Positions 43,073 through 50,777 of a stretch of DNA of 64,000 bases are shown piece by piece; position 1 is the stretch's first letter, and each line of letters starts with the position of its first letter. A model generated the notes under the pieces. The model had not been told where the DNA came from. It worked only from the letters and a program-made list of their open reading frames with translations, and did no database searches. The stretch is from Nonomuraea coxensis DSM 45129 (GTDB taxonomy: Bacteria; Actinomycetota; Actinomycetes; Streptosporangiales; Streptosporangiaceae). The position numbers were made by a program, and so were the translations under genes. The stretch covers positions 3,824,501 to 3,888,500 of the forward strand of contig NZ_CP068985.1 of the NCBI RefSeq assembly GCF_019397265.1, written 5' to 3'.

Positions 43073-43987
43073 GTGATCAGACTGACGGGACTGAGCAAAC
43101 GGTACGGCGACCGCCTCGCCCTCGACGACCTGACCCTCGACGTACGGCCCGGCGCGGTGACCGGCTTCCTCGGGCCGAACGGCGCGGGCAAGTCGACCAC
43201 CATGCGGCTGATCCTGGGCCTCGACCGGCCCACGGCGGGCACCGCGCTCGTCGGCGGCGTCCCGTACCGGCGGATCAAGAACCCTCTGCGCACGGTCGGC
43301 GCGCTGCTGGACGCGCGGGCGCTGCATCCGGGCCGCACCGGTCACGCCCACCTGGTGGCGCTGGCCCGCAGCAACGGCATCCCGCGCAGGCGGGTCGGCG
43401 AGGTGCTGGAGGCCGTCGGCCTGGCGGGCGCGGCCCACCGCAGGGCCGGGGCGCTGTCGCTGGGCATGAGCCAGCGGCTCGGCATCGCGGCGGCACTGCT
43501 CGGCGACCCCGCCGTGCTGCTGTTCGACGAGCCCGTCAACGGGCTCGACCCGGACGGGGTGCGGTGGGTGCGCGGGCTCATGCGCTCGCTCGCCGCCGAG
43601 GGCCGGACGGTGTTCGTCTCCAGCCACCTCATGAGCGAGATGCAGCTCACCGCCGACCACCTGGTGGTGATCGGCAGGGGCCGGCTCATCGCCGACGCGC
43701 CGCTCGCGGAGGTCATCGCGGGCAGCTCGCTGACGGCCGTGGTCGTCCGCACCCCGCACGCCAGGGAGCTGGCCGCCCGGCTGCGCGCCGCCGGCGTCGC
43801 GGTGACCAGGTCGGGCGAGAACGAGCTGGTCACGACCGGCGCGCCCGTCGAACGTGTCGGCGACCTGGCGCACGAGGCCGGCGTCAGGCTGCACGGGCTG
43901 CGGGTCAGGGAGGCGTCACTGGAGCAGGCCTACCACGAGCTGACCGAGGGCGACGTCGAGTACGGCGCGGGAAGGAGAGGCGCGTGA
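43073..43987 (+). CDS. ABC transporter ATPase (drug/ABC-2 exporter type)
   Basis: A 304-residue ABC-2 type ATPase. Walker A GPNGAGKSTTMRLILGLDRP, an unusual signature LSLGMSQRLGIAAAL in place of LSGG, Walker B VLLFDEPVNGLDPDG and the H-loop VSSHLMSEM are seen. A C-terminal extension of about 90 residues is typical of DrrA/BcrA-like proteins. GTG start at 43073. The stop overlaps the GTG of the permease gene. Together they would export a drug, lipid or peptide. The two-component genes just downstream are the likely regulators. Confidence 0.92.
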   Translation: MIRLTGLSKRYGDRLALDDLTLDVRPGAVTGFLGPNGAGKSTTMRLILGLDRPTAGTALVGGVPYRRIKNPLRTVGALLDARALHPGRTGHAHLVALARSNGIPRRRVGEVLEAVGLAGAAHRRAGALSLGMSQRLGIAAALLGDPAVLLFDEPVNGLDPDGVRWVRGLMRSLAAEGRTVFVSSHLMSEMQLTADHLVVIGRGRLIADAPLAEVIAGSSLTAVVVRTPHARELAARLRAAGVAVTRSGENELVTTGAPVERVGDLAHEAGVRLHGLRVREASLEQAYHELTEGDVEYGAGRRGA

Positions 43988-44811
43988 GCGCGACGGCGGG
44001 ACGGGACGCGGGGGGCGGGCGCGTCCTGTGGCGGGCGGCCGGGGCCGAATGGGCGAAGCTGTGGTCGGTGCGGTCCACCTGGTGGTGCCTGGCGGCGGCG
44101 TTCGTCCTCATGGTGCTCGCCGCCGTGACCCTCGGCGGCGCGTCCGCCACCGAGGCCCTGCGCGCGGCCGGGCCGTCCGCCGCGCCCGTGGTGGCGAGCG
44201 AGGCGGCCGTGTCGGCGACGTCGTTCGCCCAGTTCGCGCTGGTCGCGCTCGCCATGCTGACGATCACCGCCGAGTACGCCTCGGGCTCGATCAGGGTCAC
44301 CCTCCAGGCCGTCCCCGTGCGCGGGGTGATGCTGGCCGCCAAGGCGCTGGTGCTCGCGCCCGTGATGGCCGCGACGGGGGTGCTGGCGGGCGCGGCGGCG
44401 ACCGGGGCCGTGTACGCGCTGCTGTCGATCGACGTGTTCGGCGGCCTGGTCGTCCTGCCGGTGGGCGAGGTCGTACGTGACCTGGCCGGCATCGGGGTGT
44501 ACTTCGCGCTGATCGCGGTGCTCACCCTCGGGGCCGGGGCGGCGCTGCGCAGCGCCGCCGGGACGCTGACCGTCGTGTTCATGCTGCTGATGGGGCTGCC
44601 GCTGCTGCTGCTGATGACCGGCAGCGGGCCGGCGGTGGCGTTGTCGCTGCGGATGCCGCTGTTCGCGGGGCTGGCGTTCATGGGCAGCACGGACAACATG
44701 ACCGGGGGGCCGATCCCGTATTCGGCGGGGGAGGGCCTGGCCTGGCTCGTGGCCTGGACGGCGGTGGTCCTCGCCGCCGGTCACGCGGTCCTGCGCCGCC
44801 GCGACGCCTAG
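43984..44811 (+). CDS. ABC-2 type permease
   Basis: A 275-residue permease with six hydrophobic segments: WWCLAAAFVLMVLAAVTLGG, FAQFALVALAMLTITAEYAS, ALVLAPVMAATGVLAGAAA, IGVYFALIAVLTLGAGAAL, LTVVFMLLMGLPLLLLM and LVAWTAVVLAAGHAVL. The cytoplasmic AEWAKLWSVRSTWW and YASGSIRVTLQAVPVRG are typical of the family. Its start is coupled to the ATPase stop. Substrate is unknown. Confidence 0.88.
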   Translation: MSATAGRDAGGGRVLWRAAGAEWAKLWSVRSTWWCLAAAFVLMVLAAVTLGGASATEALRAAGPSAAPVVASEAAVSATSFAQFALVALAMLTITAEYASGSIRVTLQAVPVRGVMLAAKALVLAPVMAATGVLAGAAATGAVYALLSIDVFGGLVVLPVGEVVRDLAGIGVYFALIAVLTLGAGAALRSAAGTLTVVFMLLMGLPLLLLMTGSGPAVALSLRMPLFAGLAFMGSTDNMTGGPIPYSAGEGLAWLVAWTAVVLAAGHAVLRRRDA

Positions 44812-44848
44812 ACTGCGACGCTGGATCGCGCGGTGAGGGAGTGAGCAG

Positions 44849-46048
44849 GTGAGCTGGGGTGCGAGCACCGCCACCGGACGCCCTTCCGCCGTGCGGGCGC
44901 CCTTCGGGGTGCTGCTCGGCACGGTCACGGGCGTCGCCGGGCTGGCGCTGATCTGCGTGGGCTGGCCCGCGCTCCTCGTCCCCGCGGCCCGTCCCGCCGC
45001 CGGGCGGACGGTCGCCCGGCTGGCGGCGCTGGAACGGGCCAGGCTCGCCCGCTGGTACGGCCACGAGAGCACAGGGGAGGGCGGGCTCGGATTCGTCGCC
45101 GCGCGGGCCGCGGTGGGCGCGCTCGCCGGGTACGCCTGCTTCAACGCGCTGTTCCTCGCCGTCCTGCTGCTGCTCGGCGGGCTGTGGGACCTCGTGCGGG
45201 GCGGCTCGGAGCCGGTGCCGGTCACGCTGCCCGGCGTCCGCGTCGTGACCAGCAGCGGAGCGCTCGGCCTGACCGCCGGGCTGGCCGCGCTGACCCTGAC
45301 CGCCCTGCTGTTCGTGGCCGCCGCCGCGCTCGACCGGGCCGTCGCGGCCCGCTTCCTCGGCCCCGGCCGCCAGGAACGGCTGCGCCGGCGCGTCGCCGAG
45401 CTGACCGCGTCCCGGACCGGCATCGTCAGGGCGGTGGACGACGAGCGCCGCCGCATCGAGCGGGACCTGCACGACGGCGTCCAGCAGCGCGGCGTCGCCC
45501 TCGCCATGCTCCTCGGCCGCGCCCGCCACCAGATCGCCTCGGACGGGGCCGCCTCCGGCGAGGCCGGCCGGGCCCGCGCCGCCGAGCTGATCGACCAGGC
45601 CTACACCGAGTCGCGCCGGCTCCTCGACGAGCTGCGCGGCGTGGCCTGGCGCATCTACCCGACCGCGCTGGACGAGCTGGGGCTGCGGGCCGCGCTCGAC
45701 GGTGCCGCCGAGCGGGCCGGCGTGCCGGTCACCGTCCACTACGGGCTGGCCGGGCGGCCGGCCTCCGAGGTCGAGACCGCGCTGTACTTCGTGGCCCGTG
45801 AGGCGATCACCAACGCGGTCAAGCACGCGGCCGCCCATGACATCCTGGTGGTGCTGAGCGAGGACGAGCGGACGGTGAGCGTGGCCATCTCGGACGACGG
45901 CAGGGGCGGCGCCGACCCGGCGGGCGGCGGGCTGTCCGGCCTGGCCCGGCGGGTGCGGGCCCTCGACGGCGAGCTGACCGTGCACAGCCCGCCCGGCGGC
46001 CCCACCAGGATCACCGCCACCCTGCCGAAGGCGCCCGCATGCGGGTGA
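44849..46048 (+). CDS. NarL-type sensor histidine kinase
   Basis: A 399-residue kinase with an N-terminal membrane sensor of about four hydrophobic stretches, starting VLLGTVTGVAGLALICVGWP. The HisKA_3 motif RRRIERDLHDGVQQRGVALA has His208. The ATPase N-box is REAITNAVKHAAA, with SDDGRGGADP and GLSGLARRVRALDGELTV following. GTG start, preceded by GGGAG. It overlaps the response regulator start by ten bases. Co-location 37 bases after an ABC-2 exporter suggests it senses envelope stress or an antibiotic and controls export. Confidence 0.92.
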   Translation: MSWGASTATGRPSAVRAPFGVLLGTVTGVAGLALICVGWPALLVPAARPAAGRTVARLAALERARLARWYGHESTGEGGLGFVAARAAVGALAGYACFNALFLAVLLLLGGLWDLVRGGSEPVPVTLPGVRVVTSSGALGLTAGLAALTLTALLFVAAAALDRAVAARFLGPGRQERLRRRVAELTASRTGIVRAVDDERRRIERDLHDGVQQRGVALAMLLGRARHQIASDGAASGEAGRARAAELIDQAYTESRRLLDELRGVAWRIYPTALDELGLRAALDGAAERAGVPVTVHYGLAGRPASEVETALYFVAREAITNAVKHAAAHDILVVLSEDERTVSVAISDDGRGGADPAGGGLSGLARRVRALDGELTVHSPPGGPTRITATLPKAPACG

Positions 46049-46683
46049 TCCTCGCCGACGACTCCGTGCTGCTGCGCGAAGGGCTGACCCGGCTGCTCGA
46101 CGAGGCCGGCCACGAGGTGGTCGCCGCCGTCGCCGACGCGCCCGCGCTGCTCGACGCCGTCGAACGGCACCGTCCCGACGTGGCCGTGATCGACGTGCGC
46201 ATGCCGCCCACCCACCGCGACGAAGGGCTGCGGGCCGCCCTGGAGATCCGCGAGCGCCGCCCGGAGATCGCCGTGCTGGTCCTGTCCCAGTACGTCGAGC
46301 AGCACTACGCCGCCCGGCTCCTCGCCGGCTCCGCGGAAGGGCTGGGCTACCTGCTGAAGGACCGGGTCTCCGAGGTGGCCGAGTTCCTCGACGCGCTGGA
46401 ACGGGTCCGGGCGGGCGGCACGGCCCTCGACCCGGAGGTCGTCCGCAGCCTCCTGGCCCGCGCCACCCGCGCCGACCCGCTGAGCCGGCTCAGCCCGCGC
46501 GAGGCCGAGGTGCTGCGCCACCTCGCCCAGGGCCTCACCAACGCCGCCGTCGCCGAGCGCCTGCACGTCTCGCTCAGCACCGTCGAGAAGCACGTCAACG
46601 CCGTCATGGACAAGCTCGACCTGCCCCGCGACCCCGGATACAGCCGCCGGGTGCTCGCCGTCCTGCGCTACCTCGGTGGCTGA
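46039..46683 (+). CDS. NarL/LuxR-type response regulator
   Basis: A 214-residue regulator. The receiver has LADDSVLLREGLTRLL at its start, acceptor Asp52 in VAVIDVRMPP, and the lysine in YLLKDRV. The LuxR helix-turn-helix SPREAEVLRHLAQGLTNAAV and LHVSLSTVEKHVNAVMDKLD completes it. ATG start within the end of the kinase gene, so translation is coupled. It probably activates the upstream exporter genes. Confidence 0.94.
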   Translation: MRVILADDSVLLREGLTRLLDEAGHEVVAAVADAPALLDAVERHRPDVAVIDVRMPPTHRDEGLRAALEIRERRPEIAVLVLSQYVEQHYAARLLAGSAEGLGYLLKDRVSEVAEFLDALERVRAGGTALDPEVVRSLLARATRADPLSRLSPREAEVLRHLAQGLTNAAVAERLHVSLSTVEKHVNAVMDKLDLPRDPGYSRRVLAVLRYLGG

Positions 46684-46812
46684 GGAGCGCGCCGCCGGGC
46701 CGGAGGCCGCGGTTGTAACATCCTGTGCGGCCCGGCGAAACATACCTCTCCTACATTCCGCCGCAAGGCAGGCATCTTCGCATGCGCGGTGGAAGCACAG
46801 AGAGGCGATGGC

Positions 46813-47628
46813 ATGGGCTGGCGCTTGAAGGTCTCCCACGTGACGCACGTGGAGTACGACGGCGAGGCGCACTCCTCCTACAACGAGGTCAGGATGACTC
46901 CGGCGCACAACGTGCTCTCCAGCCGGGTCACCGTGACCCCGTCCGTCCCCGTCTTCACCTTCGAGGACTACTGGGGGACGACGGTGACCTCGTTCGACGT
47001 GATGGAGCCGCACACGTCGCTGACGGTCGAGGCCGTGAGCAGGGTCGAGACGAGCGGCCCCGCCCGGCCCCGCCGCGCCGCGACCGGGCCGGACCCGTCG
47101 CACCAGGAGCTGCTGCGCGGGACCCCGATGACCGCGGTCGGCCCCGAGCTGGCGGAGCTGGCCAGGATCCAGACGCTGGGACGCGACCCGCACGAGACGG
47201 CCGGGGCGATCTGCGAGATGGTGGCCGCGCGGGTGGCGTGCCTGCCGGACCCGCCGGGCGTGCGGACCTCCGCGCAGGAGGCGTGGGACCTCGGCAAGGG
47301 CGCCTGCCAGGACATGGCGCACCTCACGGCGGGCCTGCTGCGCGCCGCCGGGCTGCCCGCCCGCTACGTCTCCGGCTACCTGCACCCGCGGCCCACCGCC
47401 GAGGTCGGCGAGCCCGTGGAGGGGCGGAGCCACGCCTGGGTGGAGTACTGGGCGGGGGAGTGGCTGCCGCTCGACCCGGCCGGCCGCACCTCCGTCGGCG
47501 AGGCGCACGTCGTGGTCGCCCGTGGCCGCGACTACTCCGACGTGCCGCCGCTCAAGGGCGTCCACCGGGGTCCCGCCGGCAGCCGCCAGGAGGTCAGGGT
47601 CACCCTCACCCGGCTCGCGACCGTCTGA
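46813..47628 (+). CDS. Transglutaminase-like cysteine hydrolase
   Basis: A 271-residue protein with an N-terminal beta domain (LKVSHVTHVEYDGEAHSSYN) and a transglutaminase-like core. The expected triad is Cys165 (GKGACQDMAHL), His207 (RSHAWVEYW) and Asp221 (WLPLDPAGRT). Bacterial members are usually predicted peptidases or amidases rather than cross-linkers. It is cytosolic by sequence, with no signal peptide. ATG 46813 has GAGAGG upstream; no earlier start fits the family. The 129-base gap before it is AT-richer and should hold its promoter. Confidence 0.9.
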   Translation: MGWRLKVSHVTHVEYDGEAHSSYNEVRMTPAHNVLSSRVTVTPSVPVFTFEDYWGTTVTSFDVMEPHTSLTVEAVSRVETSGPARPRRAATGPDPSHQELLRGTPMTAVGPELAELARIQTLGRDPHETAGAICEMVAARVACLPDPPGVRTSAQEAWDLGKGACQDMAHLTAGLLRAAGLPARYVSGYLHPRPTAEVGEPVEGRSHAWVEYWAGEWLPLDPAGRTSVGEAHVVVARGRDYSDVPPLKGVHRGPAGSRQEVRVTLTRLATV

Positions 47629-47731
47629 GCCGCGCGCCACCTCAACAGCGCCTCAACACCCGCTCAACGCCGTTCCCGCATGCTGTCCCCAGCCCCGCCG
47701 GGAGCGGGGGAGCGGCGTCGAGGAGGCCACC

Positions 47732-48310
47732 ATGACCGGCAGGATCGCGAACGGACCGGCGAGCGCCCGCGGGGGCACGCTCGCGGACGAACCGGCCGAC
47801 CGGCCCGGCGACCGGCGCCCTGACGGGCCCACTGACGGGCCCACCGACGGGACCACCGGCGCGCCGGCCGACGGGCCCGCTGACGGGCTCGCCGAGCGGG
47901 TGCGGCGCTGCCTGGAGGAGTGGTCGCGGCGCGCGGGGATCGCCGTCGAGACGTGGGCCCTGCCGGCCGGCGAGGTCCCGTCGCGGGCCGCGCACGCCGT
48001 GCTTGCCGCGCTCCGCGAGGCGCTGACGCTCGCCGGGCGGGGGCGGGCGGCCGTCTCGCTCGTGTCGGTCGCGGTGACCGGCGGCGACGGCGGCCTGCGC
48101 ATGACGGTCAGCGACAACGGCGCGGGCCTGCCCGTGGACGGGAGCGGCCCTGAGGTCACGGCGATGCGGGCCGCCTTCGCCGCGGCGGGCGGCACGCTCT
48201 CGGTGCACGCGGTGCCGGGCGAGGGCACGACCGTCACCGGCGTGCTGCCGCCGCGGAGAGCCGGCCGCCGCCGTCCGCGAGGGCCGTGGCGCGGGCCCGG
48301 CCGGTCGTGA
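47732..48310 (+). CDS. Stand-alone histidine-kinase-type ATPase domain protein
   Basis: A 192-residue protein. Residues 1-50 are low-complexity with Asp-Gly-Pro-Thr repeats (GPTDGPTDGT, PADGPADG). The rest resembles the ATPase domain of NarL-type kinases: LEEWSRRAGIAVETWALPAG, AHAVLAALREALTLAGRGRA, the G1 box SDNGAGLPVDG and the G2-like GGTLSVHAVPGEGTTVTG. No dimerisation helix or phospho-histidine is present. In the N-box the usual Asn of REALTN is replaced by Leu (REALTL), so ATP-Mg binding is doubtful. GAGGAGG precedes the ATG. It overlaps the convergent MFS gene by 77 bases. Confidence 0.75.
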   Translation: MTGRIANGPASARGGTLADEPADRPGDRRPDGPTDGPTDGTTGAPADGPADGLAERVRRCLEEWSRRAGIAVETWALPAGEVPSRAAHAVLAALREALTLAGRGRAAVSLVSVAVTGGDGGLRMTVSDNGAGLPVDGSGPEVTAMRAAFAAAGGTLSVHAVPGEGTTVTGVLPPRRAGRRRPRGPWRGPGRS

Positions 48311-49523
48311 GGACGACGGCGAGGGCGGCGAGCAGGAGCCAGGCCGTGGTCAACGCGATGAGCCAGGGCCACCCCGCCTGCCCGTACACCACGCTGCCCA
48401 CGGTGCCGCCCGCGCCGCTGCCCAGGTAGTAGCAGAGGGTGTAGAGCCCGGCGGCCCGCCCCCGCGTACGGGGTGACGCCTGCGCGGTCACCCAGGCGTT
48501 GGCGATGGCGTGCGCCGCGAAGAACCCGGCCGTCAGCACGGCGAACCCCACGGCGACCACCGGCAGCGCCGGGTGCAGGGTGAGGGCCGACCCGGCGACG
48601 GTGACGAGCAGCGCGGCCACCAGCGCCGCCGTCCGCCCGAGGCGCCCCGCCAGCCGTCCGGCCGCCGCCGACGACATCGTGCCCATGGCGTACGACAGGA
48701 ACACGAGGGACGCCGCGGCGGGGGCGAGCGACAGCGGCGGCGCCGCCAGCCGGAACCCGGCCGCGTTGTACAGCGCCACGAACGCCCCCATGGCGAGCGC
48801 CCCCACCGCGCACGGCACCCACACCCCGGCCCGGAGCCGCTCCCGCCGCCCGCCCGCCACCCGGTCCGGCGGGGTGGCGGGTGTCCCCGTCGCGCCTGTG
48901 CCTGTCGGGGCTGTGCCCGTCGTGCCCGTCCTCGGGAGGGTCAGGGCCGCGAACAGGGCGCACGCCAGCGCGAGCGCGGCCACCACCGCCAGGGACCCGT
49001 GCCAGCCCAGGGGCGCGGCGGCGAAACCGGCGCCGAGCCGGCCCAGCATGCCGCCCACCGAGTTCCCGGCGATCATCGCGCCGACCGCCGCCGCGAGCCG
49101 CTTCGTCCCCAGCGCGTCCGCCAGGTACGCCGCCGCCACCCCCGCGAACCCGGCGATCGCCACCCCCTGCACGGCCCGCATGCCGAGCAGCGCCGGGAAG
49201 GTCGGCGCGAGCGGCAGCAGCAGCCCGATGACCGCCGACACGAGCACCGACCAGACGATCACCCGCCGCCGCCCCGCCCGCTCGGCCAGCGCCGCGACCG
49301 GCAGCACGGCGACGGCGAGCGCCCCGGTGGCCACGCCGACGGCCAGGGACGCGCTCCCGGGGTCCAGCCGGAACCCCTCGGCGAGCTGCGGCAGCACCGG
49401 CTGAGGCGCGTAGAGCAGCGCGAACGACGACAGCCCGCCGGCCGCGACGGCCGCGCTGACCCGCCGGGTTCCGCCGGCGTCCTGCGCGTCGTCACGAACC
49501 TGCTGCCGTGCATGGAGGACCAT
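48234..49523 (-). CDS. MFS transporter (YnfM-like exporter)
   Basis: A 429-residue major facilitator with 12 predicted helices. The N-terminal half shows FALLYAPQPVLPQLAEGFRL, the loop 2-3 motif ALAERAGRRRVIVW, and MRAVQGVAIAGFAGVAAAYL. The central loop is a Thr-Gly repeat (TGTTGTAPTGTGATG). The C-terminal half has YAMGTMSSAAAGRLAGRLGR. This resembles arabinose-efflux/YnfM-type exporters, substrate unknown. ATG 49523 is the first start; no strong ribosome-binding site is seen. It diverges from the LysR gene over only 63 bases, implying control by that regulator. Confidence 0.88.
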   Translation of the reverse strand: MVLHARQQVRDDAQDAGGTRRVSAAVAAGGLSSFALLYAPQPVLPQLAEGFRLDPGSASLAVGVATGALAVAVLPVAALAERAGRRRVIVWSVLVSAVIGLLLPLAPTFPALLGMRAVQGVAIAGFAGVAAAYLADALGTKRLAAAVGAMIAGNSVGGMLGRLGAGFAAAPLGWHGSLAVVAALALACALFAALTLPRTGTTGTAPTGTGATGTPATPPDRVAGGRRERLRAGVWVPCAVGALAMGAFVALYNAAGFRLAAPPLSLAPAAASLVFLSYAMGTMSSAAAGRLAGRLGRTAALVAALLVTVAGSALTLHPALPVVAVGFAVLTAGFFAAHAIANAWVTAQASPRTRGRAAGLYTLCYYLGSGAGGTVGSVVYGQAGWPWLIALTTAWLLLAALAVVLTTGRARATALADGGGRLSAAAARR

Positions 49524-49565
49524 GCCGTCAACGCTAAGCAAAGCTAATAAATGCGTCCAATACCG

Positions 49566-49579
49566 CGATAAGCGATAAT
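49566..49579. repeat. Direct repeat GCGATAA in the MFS/LysR divergent region
   Basis: GCGATAA occurs twice in tandem (49566-49572, 49573-49579) immediately before the inverted repeat that spans the LysR start. It may be part of the regulator's activation site or of overlapping promoters. Confidence 0.4.
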
Positions 49580-49599
49580 TCATACCGTGACGTATGAAT
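49578..49599. promoter_or_regulatory. LysR-type operator spanning its own start codon
   Basis: ATTCATAC (49578-49585) and GTATGAAT (49592-49599) form a perfect 8-6-8 inverted repeat. The GTG start codon of the LysR gene (49587-49589) lies inside the six-base spacer. It fits the T-N11-A dyad form of LysR operators. Binding would block its own translation start region, consistent with autorepression, while the divergent MFS promoter lies alongside. Confidence 0.65.
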
Positions 49600-50558
49600 C
49601 GGCCGAGGCCGCCGACGACCGGCTGGCCGCCCGCCTGGCGCCCGCCCTCGCCCTCCTCGCCGCCGTCGGCGAGACCGGCCACGTGACCCGCGCCGCCGAG
49701 CAGCTCGGCATCCCGCAGCCCACCGCGAGCCGCCGCCTCGCCGCCCTGTCCGACCTGGTCGGCGCGCCGCTGGTGCTCCCGTCCGGCCGCGGCATCCGGC
49801 TCACCAGGGCGGGCCGCACGCTGGCCGCCGCGTCGGGCCGCGCGCTCGGCGCGGTCGCCACGGCCGCCCGCGAGGTGCGGGAGGAGATCGACCCGGCCAG
49901 CGGGCGCGTCGTCCTCGGCTTCCTGCACCTGCTCGGCCGCACGCTCGTGCCGTCGCTCATCCGGCGGTTCCGCGAGCGCAACCCCGGTGTGCGCTTCAGC
50001 CTGGCCCAGGGCTCCCGCCAGGACATGCTGCGCGCCCTCCGGGAGGGGGACATCGACCTGGTCTTCGTCGCCCCCATGCCGTCCGGCGACCCTGACCTCG
50101 CGGGGCGGCCGCTCGCCGAGCAGGAGCTGGTGCTGTCCGTGCCGCCGGGGCACCGCCTCGCCGGGCGGGCACGGGTGCGGGCCGCGGAGCTGGAGGGGGA
50201 GGAGCTGGTGACGATGGAACACGGGTACGGGCTCCGGCAGATCACCGACGACCTGTGCGCGGCGGCCGGGTTCGAGCCGCGGATCGCCTTCGAGGGCCAG
50301 GAGTCGGAGACCGTCCGCGGCCTGGTGGCGGCCGGCCTCGGCGTGGCCGTCCTCCCGCGCACCGACCCCGGCCAGGGCGGCTCCGGGGTCGTGGACGTCC
50401 CCCTGTCGCCGCCGCTGTTCCGGACGATCGGGGTGTGCTGGGTGGCCGGCGAGCGCCTGACGCCCGCCGCCCGAGCCTTCCGCGACCACGCCCGCGCCGC
50501 GACCCTGGACCTCGGCCCGGGGTTCCGCCCGCCCACCGTCCAGGGCACGGCAGACTGA
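49587..50558 (+). CDS. LysR family transcriptional regulator
   Basis: A 323-residue regulator. The N-terminal helix-turn-helix is at about residues 32-55 (VTRAAEQLGIPQPTASRRLA). The effector-binding domain begins near residue 100 (GRVVLGFLHLLGRTLVPSLI) and includes DIDLVFVAPMPSGDPDLAGR and VRGLVAAGLGVAVLPRTDPG. The GTG start is retained because the next in-frame start would cut the family N-terminus. It should control the divergent MFS exporter. A perfect inverted repeat covers the start codon. Confidence 0.92.
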   Translation: MTYESAEAADDRLAARLAPALALLAAVGETGHVTRAAEQLGIPQPTASRRLAALSDLVGAPLVLPSGRGIRLTRAGRTLAAASGRALGAVATAAREVREEIDPASGRVVLGFLHLLGRTLVPSLIRRFRERNPGVRFSLAQGSRQDMLRALREGDIDLVFVAPMPSGDPDLAGRPLAEQELVLSVPPGHRLAGRARVRAAELEGEELVTMEHGYGLRQITDDLCAAAGFEPRIAFEGQESETVRGLVAAGLGVAVLPRTDPGQGGSGVVDVPLSPPLFRTIGVCWVAGERLTPAARAFRDHARAATLDLGPGFRPPTVQGTAD

Positions 50559-50562
50559 CCCC

Positions 50563-50765
50563 ATGACGGACGACACCCCGGCCATCACCCAGGGCTCGCA
50601 GGACGGGGACCCGGCCGCGCCGGCACGCTCACCTGGCGGCACATCCTGGCCGAGGAGGTGCTGGAGGCGTTCGCCGAGACCGACCCCGCCCGGCTGCGGG
50701 CCGAGCTGGTCCAGGTCGCGGCCGTCGCCGTGAAGTGGGCCCAGGCCCTCGACCGCCGCCCCTGA
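50563..50765 (+). pseudogene. Small MazG-like protein gene, frameshifted
   Basis: The ATG at 50563 opens [20 protein letters not shown], but the frame then fails and stops at 50733. A second frame ending at 50765 encodes [20 protein letters not shown] and [20 protein letters not shown]. Inserting one G in the GG at 50622-50623 fuses them into a protein of about 67 residues. I recognise the EEVxEA...ELxQVAAVAVxW pattern as common in short actinobacterial proteins resembling MazG-type pyrophosphohydrolases; the function is unproven. It begins five bases after the LysR stop. Whether this is a mutation or a sequencing error cannot be told. Confidence 0.6.
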
Positions 50766-50777
50766 CGGGGGCGGGCG

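Noticed and set aside
46684..46812. Promoter hexamers before the transglutaminase gene
   Set aside because: TTGTAA and CATACC-like elements are present, but their spacing (22 bases) is too long for a confident call.
47522..47731. Extending the ATPase-like protein upstream of 47732
   Set aside because: The upstream frame overlaps the transglutaminase gene and has no start with a ribosome-binding site. The ATG at 47732 follows GAGGAGG.
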